The notes under the pieces were generated by a model. It was not told the origin of the DNA, ran no database searches, and worked only from the letters and a program-made list of their open reading frames with translations. 36,131 nt of DNA. Source: Pectobacterium polonicum. GTDB lineage: Bacteria > Pseudomonadota > Gammaproteobacteria > Enterobacterales > Enterobacteriaceae. Made by a program: the position numbers and the translations under genes. How positions within the stretch are numbered: the stretch's first letter is position 1; every line of letters starts with the position of its first letter. The stretch covers positions 1-36,131 of the forward strand of contig NZ_RJTN01000032.1 of NCBI RefSeq assembly GCF_005497185.1. The letters run 5' to 3'. Below, piece by piece: positions 19,260 through 27,969 of the stretch.

Positions 19260-20627
19260 ATGGGAAAAAATGAGGTTATTCAGTCAATCATTAAACTGGT
19301 TGGCGGAAACGATAATATTAATAAAGTCTGGCACTGCATGACGCGGCTTAGGTTTGATTTAGTTGATGAAAGTAAAGTACAAACCGACGCCATCAAGAGC
19401 CTGCCCGGAATATTAGGTGCACAACACCAAAGTGAGCAATTTCAGATTATTATCGGGCCGCAGGTCAGCGAGTATTACGAGCTGTTGAACGCGCAGCTTT
19501 CTCCTACCGCCACGGCACTGTCAGACGCGAAAAAGCAGAAAAAAGGGCTGATTTCGCTGTTCATGGATACGGTTTCTGGCGTATTTGGTCCGATCGTACC
19601 CGCCATTGCGGGTGCGGGGATGATCAAAGGGCTGCTGGCAGGGCTGATTGCCTTGAAAGTGGTTTCTGCTAAAACCGATACCGTGATCGTCATCGATCTG
19701 ATCGCTAGCGGCGTATTTTATTTCCTGCCGTTTTTCCTCGCCGTCTCGGCTGCCAAGATATTCAAAACGAACGAATATTTAGCCGCAGCGGTAGCGGCAT
19801 GCCTGATGTATCCATCGTTGATGGAGGCTGCAAAAGCGCTAGCCAGCCACAGCCCTGATGCGGTCAGCGCCTTTTACTTCATGGGTGTACTGCCCATTTC
19901 GGTGTTCAACTACTCCGCCAGCGTCATTCCGGTGATTTTCTCCGTTCTGGCGTTGAGCTATATCCACCGTTGGGTCGATCACATTATGCCTTCGGTGCTG
20001 AAAACGGTGTTTACCCCAACGCTGACGCTGTTTATCACCGCACTGGTGTCGCTCACCGTTATCGGACCATTCGGGATTTATCTCGGCAAGCTGCTGGCGC
20101 TGTTTATCCAGAGCCTGTTCGATATATCCGCGGTATTCGCTGGTTTTGTGGTGGGGGCGATCCGGCCTGTCGCCATCCTGACCGGTATGCATCACGCCAT
20201 GACACCCATTGCGCTACAAAACTTCTCTGACCAGGGTTTTGATATGCTGATGCCAATGATGTGTATGGCCAATATGGCAATTGCAGGTGCCACGTTTGCC
20301 ATTTACTTCCATGCCAAAACCCGTCAGGACAAATCTGTCGTGCTCTCTGCTGGCGTGTCTGCGCTGCTGGGCATCACCGAACCCGCACTCTTCGGCGTGC
20401 TGACCAAGTACAAAAAAGCGTTTATCTCCGCCACGGTAGCCAGCTCCATCGCCTCAGCCTTCATCGCGTACTTCGGTGTCCGGCTGTATGGCTACATTCT
20501 GTCGAGTATTTTCAGCCTGCCAGCGTATATCGGCCCGTACTTTAGCTACGCTATCTCCGGTATGGCGATCGCCATCGTGCTGTCTTTTACTCTGACTTAT
20601 ATTCTGGTCGTCAGAGCCTCTAAGTAG
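19260..20627 (+). CDS. PTS sugar transporter subunit EIIBC, glucose/beta-glucoside superfamily
   Basis: A 455-residue membrane permease. The EIIB domain covers residues 1-85 with the phosphorylated cysteine C26 in KVWHCMTRLRF; the EIIC domain from about residue 105 has around ten membrane segments and the conserved GITEPALFG near residue 370. There is no EIIA domain, so phosphate must come from a separate EIIA such as Crr. The family (BglF, TreB, ScrA, MurP relatives) imports and phosphorylates glycosides or disaccharides. GGGGAG lies nine bases before the ATG. No phospho-glycosidase is adjacent; the only partner is the divergent dehydratase-like gene, so the substrate is unknown. Confidence 0.92.
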   Translation: MGKNEVIQSIIKLVGGNDNINKVWHCMTRLRFDLVDESKVQTDAIKSLPGILGAQHQSEQFQIIIGPQVSEYYELLNAQLSPTATALSDAKKQKKGLISLFMDTVSGVFGPIVPAIAGAGMIKGLLAGLIALKVVSAKTDTVIVIDLIASGVFYFLPFFLAVSAAKIFKTNEYLAAAVAACLMYPSLMEAAKALASHSPDAVSAFYFMGVLPISVFNYSASVIPVIFSVLALSYIHRWVDHIMPSVLKTVFTPTLTLFITALVSLTVIGPFGIYLGKLLALFIQSLFDISAVFAGFVVGAIRPVAILTGMHHAMTPIALQNFSDQGFDMLMPMMCMANMAIAGATFAIYFHAKTRQDKSVVLSAGVSALLGITEPALFGVLTKYKKAFISATVASSIASAFIAYFGVRLYGYILSSIFSLPAYIGPYFSYAISGMAIAIVLSFTLTYILVVRASK

Positions 20628-20717
20628 GCCACAACATTCTGCATCCACCAGCGTGCGGAACGACGTTGACATAAAGAGATGCCATCCCTGTTGCTACCAG
20701 ATGGCATAAAGATCGCG

Positions 20718-20744
20718 CCGCCGACGGTGAAACACCATCGGCGG
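20718..20744 (-). terminator. Hairpin between convergent PTS and ilvA genes
   Basis: A GC-rich 12-bp stem with one mismatch (20718-20729 against 20733-20744) and a 3-nt AAA loop. It lies 21 bp beyond the ilvA stop and could end both transcripts, although T tracts are weak on both sides. Confidence 0.6.
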
Positions 20745-20765
20745 TGCTAGGGGGAAACTCAGCAA

Positions 20766-22310
20766 TTAACCCGCCAGAAAGAAGCGGAACGCTGGGTTAT
20801 TGGTTTCGTCATGGCATTCATAGCCCAGCGCTTGCAGGTGCTGTTCGAATTCCCGATCGCCTGCTTCCAGTTCAAACGCGGCCAGAACGCGGCCAAAATC
20901 CGTACCGTGGCTGCGGTAATGGAACAGCGAAATATTCCAGTGTGCCCCCAGCGTATGCAGGAATTTCAGTAACGCCCCCGGCGACTCTGGAAACTCAAAG
21001 CTGTACAGCCGTTCCTGTAACGGTTTGGAAGGCCGTCCGCCAACCATGTAGCGCACGTGCAGCTTCGCCATTTCATCATCGGACAAATCCACCACTTCAT
21101 AACCGTCGGCGGAAAGCTCAGCGATAATTTCCTGCCGCTCCGCATAGCCTCGCGTCAAACGCACACCAACAAAAATGCAGGCGTCTTTGGCATCCGCATA
21201 GCGATAGTTGAACTCGGTGACCGAGCGACCACCCAGCAGTTGGCAAAACTTCAGGAAGCTTCCCTGTTTTTCGGGGATCGTCACAGCCAGCAAGGCTTCA
21301 CGCTGTTCACCCAGCTCGCAGCGTTCGGAAACGTAACGTAGACCGTGGAAGTTGACGTTCGCACCAGACAGGATATGCGCCAGACGCTCACCCTGAATCT
21401 GATGCTGTTGGATATATTTTTTCATCCCCGCCAACGCCAACGCGCCAGACGGTTCCGCAATCGCACGGACATCTTCGAACAGATCTTTCACAGCTGCACA
21501 GATAGCATCACTGTCGACGGTAATCACGTCATCCAGATATTCCCGACACAGACGGAAGGTTTCATTGCCGATGCGCTTCACCGCCACGCCTTCGGCAAAC
21601 AGCCCAACACGTGGCAGATCGACCGGTTGCCCAGCATCCAGCGCCGCACGCAGACAGGCGGAATCTTCCGCTTCCACGCCAATCACCTGAATCTGCGGCA
21701 TCAGTTGTTTGATCAGTACGGCAACACCGGCTGCCAAGCCACCACCACCGACGGGCACAAACACGCGATCCAGATGGGCATCCTGCTGTAGTAACTCCAG
21801 CGCCAACGTACCTTGTCCGGCAATCACCGCAGGGTGATCGAACGGCGGCAGAAAGGTCATATGCTGCTGCTCTGACAGTTCAATCGCCTTGGCTTTGGCT
21901 TCATCAAAGTTAGCGCCGTGTAGCAGCACTTCACCGCCAAAACCACGCACCGCATCCACCTTGATGTCGGCCGTCGCTACCGGCATCACAATTAGCGATT
22001 TAATTCCCAGCTTGCTGGAAGAGAGCGCGACGCCTTGCGCATGGTTACCGGCTGACGCTGTTACCACACCGTGTGATTTTTGTTCATCGCTCAGACCCGC
22101 CATCATCGCGTACGCACCGCGCAGCTTAAAGCTGTGCACCGCGTGCCTGTCTTCACGTTTTACCAGAATGACATTACCCAGCCGCGAAGAGATCTTATCC
22201 ATCTTCTCCAGCGGTGTGACCTGCGTGATTTCATACACTGGCGACCGCAAGATCGCCCGCAGATACTCCGCGCCCCCCGGCGCGGCAGGAAGAGGTTGTG
22301 ACACAGCCAT
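20766..22310 (-). CDS. ilvA: Threonine deaminase, biosynthetic
   Basis: A 514-residue PLP enzyme, the length of E. coli IlvA, that converts threonine to 2-oxobutanoate, the first step to isoleucine. The PLP lysine is K62 in HSFKLRGAY, and the phosphate loop is VGGGGLAAG near residue 188. Two ACT-like regulatory domains occupy about 320-514 and bind isoleucine (inhibitor) and valine. I place the start at 22310 (MAVSQPL) rather than 22316 because GGAGG lies nine bases before 22310 but only three before 22316. It is the last gene of the ilv operon, almost touching ilvD. ilvY and ilvC, which follow in E. coli, are absent here. Confidence 0.97.
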   Translation of the reverse strand: MAVSQPLPAAPGGAEYLRAILRSPVYEITQVTPLEKMDKISSRLGNVILVKREDRHAVHSFKLRGAYAMMAGLSDEQKSHGVVTASAGNHAQGVALSSSKLGIKSLIVMPVATADIKVDAVRGFGGEVLLHGANFDEAKAKAIELSEQQHMTFLPPFDHPAVIAGQGTLALELLQQDAHLDRVFVPVGGGGLAAGVAVLIKQLMPQIQVIGVEAEDSACLRAALDAGQPVDLPRVGLFAEGVAVKRIGNETFRLCREYLDDVITVDSDAICAAVKDLFEDVRAIAEPSGALALAGMKKYIQQHQIQGERLAHILSGANVNFHGLRYVSERCELGEQREALLAVTIPEKQGSFLKFCQLLGGRSVTEFNYRYADAKDACIFVGVRLTRGYAERQEIIAELSADGYEVVDLSDDEMAKLHVRYMVGGRPSKPLQERLYSFEFPESPGALLKFLHTLGAHWNISLFHYRSHGTDFGRVLAAFELEAGDREFEQHLQALGYECHDETNNPAFRFFLAG

Positions 22311-22315
22311 CAGCA

Positions 22316-24166
22316 TTAGCCTCCCAGCTTGCTTTTATCCCGCACAGCGCCTTTATCTGCGCTGGTTGCCAGGCTAGCGTACGCGCGTAGCGCAAAAGAA
22401 ACCTGACGTTCACGATTATGTGGCGTCCAGGCCTGTTCGCCTCTCGCCTCTTCCGCTGCGCGGCGGCTCGCTAACTCATTGTCATCCAGAACCAGCGCGA
22501 TACTACGGTTCGGAATATCAATCGCAATGACGTCTCCGTCCTGTACCAGAGCAATGGTGCCGCCGCTGGCCGCTTCAGGAGACGCATGGCCGATAGACAG
22601 ACCAGAGGTACCGCCAGAGAAGCGACCGTCAGTGATCAACGCACAGCTTTTACCTAACCCCATCGATTTCAGGTAGGTGGTTGGATACAGCATTTCCTGC
22701 ATACCCGGCCCGCCTTTCGGCCCTTCATAGCGGATAACAACCACATCACCCGCCACGACTTTGCCACCCAGAATGGCGTCTACCGCATCGTCCTGACTTT
22801 CATAAACTTTCGCCGGACCGCGGAATACCAGGCTACCTTCATCCACGCCAGCGGTTTTCACGATACAGCCATTCTCTGCCAAATTACCGTACAGCACGGC
22901 CAGACCACCATCCTGACTGTAGGCAAACTCGCGGGAACGAATACAGCCTTCCTGACGATCGGTATCCAGTGAATCCCAGCGGCAATCCTGCGAGAACGCC
23001 TGCGTGGTACGGATACCCGCCGGGCCGGCGGAATACATGCTTTTCACACTTTCATCCTGCGTCAGCATGACGTCGTAAGCTTCCAGCGTTTCCGGCAGCG
23101 TTTTGCCCAGCACGTTCTTGACTTCACGGTTCAGCAGACCGGCTCGATCCAACTCGCCAAGAATACCGATCACGCCGCCTGCACGGTGTACGTCTTCCAT
23201 GTGATATTTCTGCGTACTCGGCGCCACCTTACACAGATGTGGAACCTGACGTGACAGCCTGTCGATATCGGTCATAGTGAAGTCCACCTCGCCTTCCTGC
23301 GCTGACGCCAACAGGTGCAGGACGGTATTGGTGGAGCCGCCCATCGCGATATCCAGAATCATGGCGTTTTCAAAAGCAGCTTTATTGGCGATGTTGCGTG
23401 GCAGCACGCTCTCATCATCCTGCTCGTAGTAGCGCTTCGCTAGACCAACAATACGTTTGCCTGCATTCAGGAACAGTTGCTTACGGTCAGCGTGCGTCGC
23501 CAGCAGCGAACCGTTACCCGGCTGAGACAGGCCCAGCGCTTCAGTCAGGCAGTTCATCGAGTTGGCGGTAAACATACCGGAACAGGAACCACAGGTCGGG
23601 CAGGCAGAACGCTCGATCTGATCGCTCTGCTCATCGGATACTTTCGGATCTGCGCCCTGAATCATTGCATCAACCAGATCCAGCTTGATGATCTGATCGG
23701 ATAATTTGGTTTTTCCCGCTTCCATCGGGCCACCGGACACAAAGATCACGGGAATATTCAGGCGCAGTGACGCCATCAACATCCCTGGGGTGATTTTGTC
23801 ACAGTTGGAGATACACACCATCGCATCTGCACAGTGGGCATTCACCATGTATTCTACCGAGTCGGCAATCAGTTCGCGGGAAGGCAGAGAATAGAGCATA
23901 CCGCCGTGACCCATGGCGATGCCGTCGTCCACTGCGATCGTGTTGAATTCTTTCGCGACACCGCCAGAAGCTTCGATTTGCTCGGCAACCAATTTCCCCA
24001 GATCGCGCAAGTGCACATGGCCAGGCACGAATTGGGTGAAGGAGTTAACCACCGCGATAATGGGTTTACCAAAATCATTGTCGGTCATCCCGGTGGCGCG
24101 CCACAAGGCTCGGGCTCCGGCCATATTACGGCCGTGCGTGGTGGTGGCTGAACGGTACTTAGGCAT
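22316..24166 (-). CDS. ilvD: Dihydroxy-acid dehydratase
   Basis: A 616-residue iron-sulfur enzyme, the E. coli length, that dehydrates dihydroxy-isovalerate and dihydroxy-methylvalerate to the keto acids of valine and isoleucine. Candidate cluster ligands are C122 ([10 protein letters not shown]) and C195 (CGSCSGMF), with C192 next to it. It opens [19 protein letters not shown], as expected. The TAA stop shares a base with an ATG of the ilvA reading frame. Upstream, 209 bp separate it from ilvE, an unusually large gap filled by a palindromic repeat. Confidence 0.98.
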   Translation of the reverse strand: MPKYRSATTTHGRNMAGARALWRATGMTDNDFGKPIIAVVNSFTQFVPGHVHLRDLGKLVAEQIEASGGVAKEFNTIAVDDGIAMGHGGMLYSLPSRELIADSVEYMVNAHCADAMVCISNCDKITPGMLMASLRLNIPVIFVSGGPMEAGKTKLSDQIIKLDLVDAMIQGADPKVSDEQSDQIERSACPTCGSCSGMFTANSMNCLTEALGLSQPGNGSLLATHADRKQLFLNAGKRIVGLAKRYYEQDDESVLPRNIANKAAFENAMILDIAMGGSTNTVLHLLASAQEGEVDFTMTDIDRLSRQVPHLCKVAPSTQKYHMEDVHRAGGVIGILGELDRAGLLNREVKNVLGKTLPETLEAYDVMLTQDESVKSMYSAGPAGIRTTQAFSQDCRWDSLDTDRQEGCIRSREFAYSQDGGLAVLYGNLAENGCIVKTAGVDEGSLVFRGPAKVYESQDDAVDAILGGKVVAGDVVVIRYEGPKGGPGMQEMLYPTTYLKSMGLGKSCALITDGRFSGGTSGLSIGHASPEAASGGTIALVQDGDVIAIDIPNRSIALVLDDNELASRRAAEEARGEQAWTPHNRERQVSFALRAYASLATSADKGAVRDKSKLGG

Positions 24167-24233
24167 GCTCTGTTACTCCAAAAATTACGAATGTGGCGAT
24201 GACGGAACGTGCCACCGCCTGACTGTCTGTCTC

Positions 24234-24371
24234 TATACCCATTATATTTCAAGCTGCATGTGCGTTGGCGATACTCTGTTCATTTCTGAGCCTCACCATG
24301 ACGGGCCACCGCAAGCGACGTTCAAATCGGCTAAACCGATTTGTCCTGCTGCTCGAACGAGTTAGGGTATA
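24234..24371. repeat. MITE-like palindromic intergenic repeat within the ilv operon
   Basis: A 138-bp element bounded by TATACCC (24234-24240) and GGGTATA (24365-24371). The next inner bases at both ends also match imperfectly when inverted (TTCAAGCTGCA against TTCGAGCAGCA). Inside is a perfect 8-bp hairpin, CAAATCGG (24323-24330) and CCGATTTG (24336-24343). It has no ORF. Its left end resembles the stretch at 10565-10600, so the element family occurs at least twice in this window. Confidence 0.7.
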
Positions 24372-24375
24372 TAGT

Positions 24376-25302
24376 CTACTGATTTATCGGGTCCAACCAG
24401 CCCCATTTATCCTCGGTTTCACCCGTGAAGAGGCCAAAAAATGCTTGCTGCAAGGCTTTGGTCACCGGGCCGCGTTTGCCAAGGCCGACCTGAATGCCGT
24501 CGACGCTACGTACCGGCGTAATTTCCGCCGCCGTGCCGGACATAAACACTTCATCCGCCAGATACAGTGACTCACGGGACAGCACCTGCTCACGCACTTC
24601 ATATCCAGCGTCCTTCGCCAACTTGATGATGGCGTCGCGCGTAATGCCCGGCAGAGCCGAAGAGGTAAACGGCGGCGTGAAGATAATACCGTCCTTCACT
24701 TCAAACAGGTTCTCACCCGCCCCTTCGGAAACATAGCCGTGAACATCCAACGCGATCCCTTCCTGATAGCCGTGGCGGCGTGCTTCACTCCCCACCAGCA
24801 AGGAGGACAGATAGTTACCGCCCGCTTTAGCGGCAGTCGGAATGGTATTCGCCGCGACACGGTTCCAGGACGACACCATCGCATCAATACCCGCTTCCAG
24901 TGCCTCTTCACCCAGATACGCCCCCCACGGGAAGGCCGCAATGATCACATCGGTTTGGTAGCCGTCTGGAGGGTTAACGCCCATACCCACATCACCAATG
25001 AACACCAGTGGACGAATATACGCGCTGGTCAGGTTATTTTTGCGCAGCGTTTCACGACAGGCTTCCATTAACTCATCCACGCTTTGTGCGACCGGCATGC
25101 GATAAATTTTTGCCGAATCACGCAGGCGCTGCATGTGCTCACGGTGACGAAAAACCACCGGACCCTTGTGTGAATTGTAGCAACGAACGCCCTCAAACAC
25201 AGACGTGCCATAGTGCAGGGCATGCGACATCACGTGTACTTTTGCTTCAGCCCAAGGAACCATCTCGCCATTGAACCAAATGTAGTCCGCTTTTTTTGTC
25301 AT
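24376..25302 (-). CDS. ilvE: Branched-chain amino acid aminotransferase
   Basis: A 308-residue fold-type IV PLP aminotransferase, one residue shorter than E. coli IlvE. It carries out the last step of leucine, isoleucine and valine synthesis with glutamate as donor. The PLP lysine is K159 in PTAAKAGGNYLSS; EGAGENLF and SGTAAEITPVRSVDGIQVG are the other hallmarks. It follows ilvM after 24 bp, and its 3' end is 4 bp from the inserted repeat. Confidence 0.98.
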   Translation of the reverse strand: MTKKADYIWFNGEMVPWAEAKVHVMSHALHYGTSVFEGVRCYNSHKGPVVFRHREHMQRLRDSAKIYRMPVAQSVDELMEACRETLRKNNLTSAYIRPLVFIGDVGMGVNPPDGYQTDVIIAAFPWGAYLGEEALEAGIDAMVSSWNRVAANTIPTAAKAGGNYLSSLLVGSEARRHGYQEGIALDVHGYVSEGAGENLFEVKDGIIFTPPFTSSALPGITRDAIIKLAKDAGYEVREQVLSRESLYLADEVFMSGTAAEITPVRSVDGIQVGLGKRGPVTKALQQAFFGLFTGETEDKWGWLDPINQ

Positions 25303-25326
25303 TCTTTTTTTCCTTACTCTTTTGCG

Positions 25327-25587
25327 TTAGGCGCTGATCTGCTGTGATGTCGTCATCGGCTGAATGTCAACGCAGGCGATATCCAACAGCTTGCTCAATT
25401 GTGTTGACAATAAATCCACCGAACGATGGCTGGCAACGGTCAGTTCAATATTAATGTGATCGGTATTAGTGGTTTGCACCATATTCATGGCACAAACTTT
25501 GAAACCGCGATGGCGGGTAACACGCAATACACGCTCCAAAACCTCGGGACGAAAGCGCGCCTGAATCGAAAGTTGATGGTGTGTCAT
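25327..25587 (-). CDS. ilvM: Acetolactate synthase II regulatory subunit
   Basis: An 86-residue ACT-domain protein (E. coli IlvM has 87). The start at 25587 (MTHHQLSIQARF) has GGAGA eight bases upstream and matches the family N-terminus; an in-frame ATG at 25626 would add 13 unrelated residues. Conserved segments are LERVLRVTRHRGF and INIELTVASHRSVDLL, and the C-terminus ends TTSQQISA, as in E. coli. It partners IlvG in the valine-insensitive AHAS II. In E. coli ilvG and ilvM overlap, but here 57 bp separate them because of a small tandem duplication. Confidence 0.95.
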   Translation of the reverse strand: MTHHQLSIQARFRPEVLERVLRVTRHRGFKVCAMNMVQTTNTDHINIELTVASHRSVDLLSTQLSKLLDIACVDIQPMTTSQQISA

Positions 25588-25624
25588 TCTGTTGTCTCCA
25601 GCACTTGTTCTGTGTAAGTCAGCC

Positions 25625-25662
25625 ATTAGTTGGTTTCGTCGAGCTTATTTGGTTTTATCGAG
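25625..25662. repeat. 19-bp imperfect tandem duplication at the ilvG 3' end
   Basis: Units 25625-25643 and 25644-25662 agree at 15 of 19 bases. Each contains a TAA in the minus-strand direction after codons for LDKTK (used by ilvG) or, in another frame, LDETN. The duplication adds sequence between ilvG and ilvM. Confidence 0.75.
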
Positions 25663-27291
25663 CATCGTTTCATTACCCGCACCCGGCGGAACCAGCGGCC
25701 AGACGTTTTCGTATTCATCGATAGATACGTGCAGTAAGTAGGGTCCTTCGCTGTTAAACAGAGCATCCAGCGCGACATCAATTTGATCTTTACGAGTGAT
25801 GCGCTGGCCGGGGATATCAAACGCGCTCGCCAGCGTCAGGAAATCAGGGTTATCGGAGAGGTCGGTTTCACTATAGCGTTCATCAAAGAATAGCTGCTGC
25901 CACTGGCGCACCATGCCTAACCGTTGGTTATCCAGTAACACGATCTTCAACGGCAGCCGTTTTCGCTTGATAGTCCCCAGTTCCTGAACGTTCATCATGA
26001 AAGAACCGTCGCCGGAAATACAGATAACCATGTCGTCCGGGCGCGCAACCTGTGCGCCTACCGCAGCGGGTACGCCGAAGCCCATCGTGCCGAGGCCGCT
26101 AGAAGTGATGAAATTCTCAGGACGGCTGAACGTCATATGCTGTGCAGCCCACATCTGGTGCTGGCCGACATCGGTCGTGACCACGGTATCCGCATCCATG
26201 CGTTCAGAGATCGTTTTCAACAGCGCGGGGGCATAAATCGCCTGACCAGGATGATCGTAACGCCATGGATATTCCGCCTTCATCATGGTGGCCTGCTGAC
26301 GCCATGCGCTGACGTTCAGCGACTGTTGCAGCGCAGGCAATATCGCCTTCAGATCGCCTTGCAGTGCAACATTAGCATGGCGCAATTTGCTCAGCTCCGC
26401 TGGGTCGATATCCATGTGAATAACGCTGGCATGAGGCGCGAAGGCATTCAGCTTGCCGGTCACACGGTCATCAAAACGCGCCCCGACCGCGATTAACAGA
26501 TCGCACTCCTGCACAATCAGGTTCGCCGCTTTCGTGCCGTGCATACCAATCATACCGAGGTAATAGGGATGATTGGCATCCACGGCACCCAGTCCTTTCA
26601 GCGTCGACACCGAAGGAATATCCGTCACACTCAAGAATTCACGCAGCGCAGGAACCGCATTCGCCATGCCGACCCCGCCGCCAACGTACAGCACCGGTTT
26701 TTGCGCTTTCGCCAACAGGGCATACGCCTGTGCGATATCTTGTTCAGGGAAATCAACATCGTTAGCAACGGGCGCAAAGTTCGGCGTGAAATCGCCGACA
26801 GCTAACTGAATATCTTTAGGAATATCGACCAAAACAGGGCCAGGACGACCGCTGTTGGCAATCGCGAACGCTTCTGCCATCACTTCCGGCAATGATTCGA
26901 GAGACTCAACCAGAAAACTGTGTTTCGTACAGGCCAGTGACAGCCCCAACACGTCGATCTCCTGAAAAGCATCGGTGCCAATCAGCGCCGACCCCACCTG
27001 TCCAGTGATCGCTACCACAGGTACGGAGTCCAGCAACGCATCGGCCAGACCGGTGATCAGGTTGGTAGCACCAGGGCCAGATGTCGCGATACAGACACCG
27101 ACGTTGCCCGTCGCGCGGGCATAGCCAATCGCCGCCATTGCCGCGCCTTGCTCATGGCGACACAGCAGGTGTTTTACGCCGCCGTCATAAAGTGCATCAT
27201 AGACTGGCATTATCGCGCCACCCGGATACCCAAAAACGGTGTCCACTCCCTGTGCTCGCAACGCTTGTACCACCCACTGTGCTCCATTCAT
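25645..27291 (-). CDS. ilvG: Acetolactate synthase II catalytic subunit, intact
   Basis: A 548-residue thiamine diphosphate enzyme that joins pyruvate with pyruvate or 2-oxobutanoate, the first common step of valine, leucine and isoleucine synthesis. The catalytic glutamate is E47 ([11 protein letters not shown]), and the thiamine diphosphate/Mg motif is [12 protein letters not shown] near residue 430. The frame is open throughout, unlike the frameshifted ilvG of E. coli K-12, so a valine-resistant AHAS II should be made. It is the first large gene after the attenuator. Confidence 0.98.
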   Translation of the reverse strand: MNGAQWVVQALRAQGVDTVFGYPGGAIMPVYDALYDGGVKHLLCRHEQGAAMAAIGYARATGNVGVCIATSGPGATNLITGLADALLDSVPVVAITGQVGSALIGTDAFQEIDVLGLSLACTKHSFLVESLESLPEVMAEAFAIANSGRPGPVLVDIPKDIQLAVGDFTPNFAPVANDVDFPEQDIAQAYALLAKAQKPVLYVGGGVGMANAVPALREFLSVTDIPSVSTLKGLGAVDANHPYYLGMIGMHGTKAANLIVQECDLLIAVGARFDDRVTGKLNAFAPHASVIHMDIDPAELSKLRHANVALQGDLKAILPALQQSLNVSAWRQQATMMKAEYPWRYDHPGQAIYAPALLKTISERMDADTVVTTDVGQHQMWAAQHMTFSRPENFITSSGLGTMGFGVPAAVGAQVARPDDMVICISGDGSFMMNVQELGTIKRKRLPLKIVLLDNQRLGMVRQWQQLFFDERYSETDLSDNPDFLTLASAFDIPGQRITRKDQIDVALDALFNSEGPYLLHVSIDEYENVWPLVPPGAGNETMLDKTK

Positions 27292-27380
27292 AGTTATTTC
27301 CCCGACATCTTATGGGAATAACAGAATTTTATGCTGATGCTCATTTTCTGTTCCTTTCCGTTATAGATTACGCCCAACAA

Positions 27381-27414
27381 AAAACCCCCGACCTTTCGGT
27401 GCGGGGGTTTTCTT
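27381..27414 (-). terminator. ilv attenuator terminator
   Basis: On the minus strand CCCCCG, a short CACC-GAAA-GGT inner stem-loop and CGGGGG are followed by TTTTTT, 18 bp after the ilvL stop. The left arm CCCCGCAC (27406-27399) is exactly complementary to GTGCGGGG inside the leader codons (27465-27458), giving the alternative antiterminator pairing. This is the classical multivalent attenuation arrangement. Confidence 0.93.
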
Positions 27415-27431
27415 GAATCGGGCCTTGATTT

Positions 27432-27530
27432 CTAAGCCATTCTTCGTCCAAGTGCAGCCCCGCACGGTGGGATAATAATCACCACCACGCTAATCACGAC
27501 TAGGCTAATCACTAGGGATAGGGCTTTCAT
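27432..27530 (-). CDS. ilvL: ilv operon leader peptide IlvL
   Basis: A 32-codon leader peptide ending at the TAG at 27434-27432. It contains 15 Leu, Val or Ile residues, with runs VVV and III at residues 15-20, followed by PPCGAALGRR, nearly the same as E. coli IlvL. Ribosome stalling at these codons when charged Ile, Val or Leu tRNA is short would free the downstream RNA to form the antiterminator and allow ilvGMEDA transcription. Confidence 0.96.
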   Translation of the reverse strand: MKALSLVISLVVISVVVIIIPPCGAALGRRMA

Positions 27531-27735
27531 AATAGGTTGTTCATTAATCTTCTGTCGAACGAATGCCTACAGAGTTATCACAGTAAGACATGCCATTACA
27601 ACCATTTTTTTTCATTGCCATAGGTAAGAATTACCTATGATACGGAAAAAAACACAACGTAATCATAAGGTAGAAGCATGCAAAATTATTTTCGTCTATT
27701 GGTGTAAAAATGAGCAAGTAAGAGGAAACGTAGTA

Positions 27736-27969
27736 ATGAAAACATGCGTTGCCGATCGCCAGATAATGTTAAGAGAACCGTTTCCCCAAATAAATGCGGC
27801 GCAGTACGCACAAATTTTATCCATTGCTGAAACAGAAGATTATTTTATGACGCTGCCGCGCAAGCTAGCGACAGCAGTCTCTACTTTTTCCCCCTTACAG
27901 CACATGATGCAAGCCATCATCAAAGGGGAAATAGCATGTCATTGGCAGTTACCTATACTCGGGCAATGA
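27736..27969 (+). CDS. Small hypothetical protein upstream of and overlapping comM
   Basis: An ORF of 77 codons with GAGGA nine bases before its ATG; I do not recognise the product. It is a soluble-looking peptide with no signal or membrane segment, beginning MKTCVADRQIML and ending HWQLPILGQ. It overlaps comM by 34 bp in another frame, and the comM ribosome site lies inside it, so the two would be translationally coupled. Two shorter ribosome-site-plus-ATG units precede it: a 9-codon one at 27678-27707 (MQNYFRLLV) and a 3-codon one at 27710-27721. It could instead be a chance ORF in the comM leader. Confidence 0.4.
   Translation: MKTCVADRQIMLREPFPQINAAQYAQILSIAETEDYFMTLPRKLATAVSTFSPLQHMMQAIIKGEIACHWQLPILGQ

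Noticed and set aside
25588-25626. Upstream extension of ilvM to 25626
   Set aside because: The added residues are unlike IlvM, and the ATG at 25587 has a good ribosome site and the family N-terminus.
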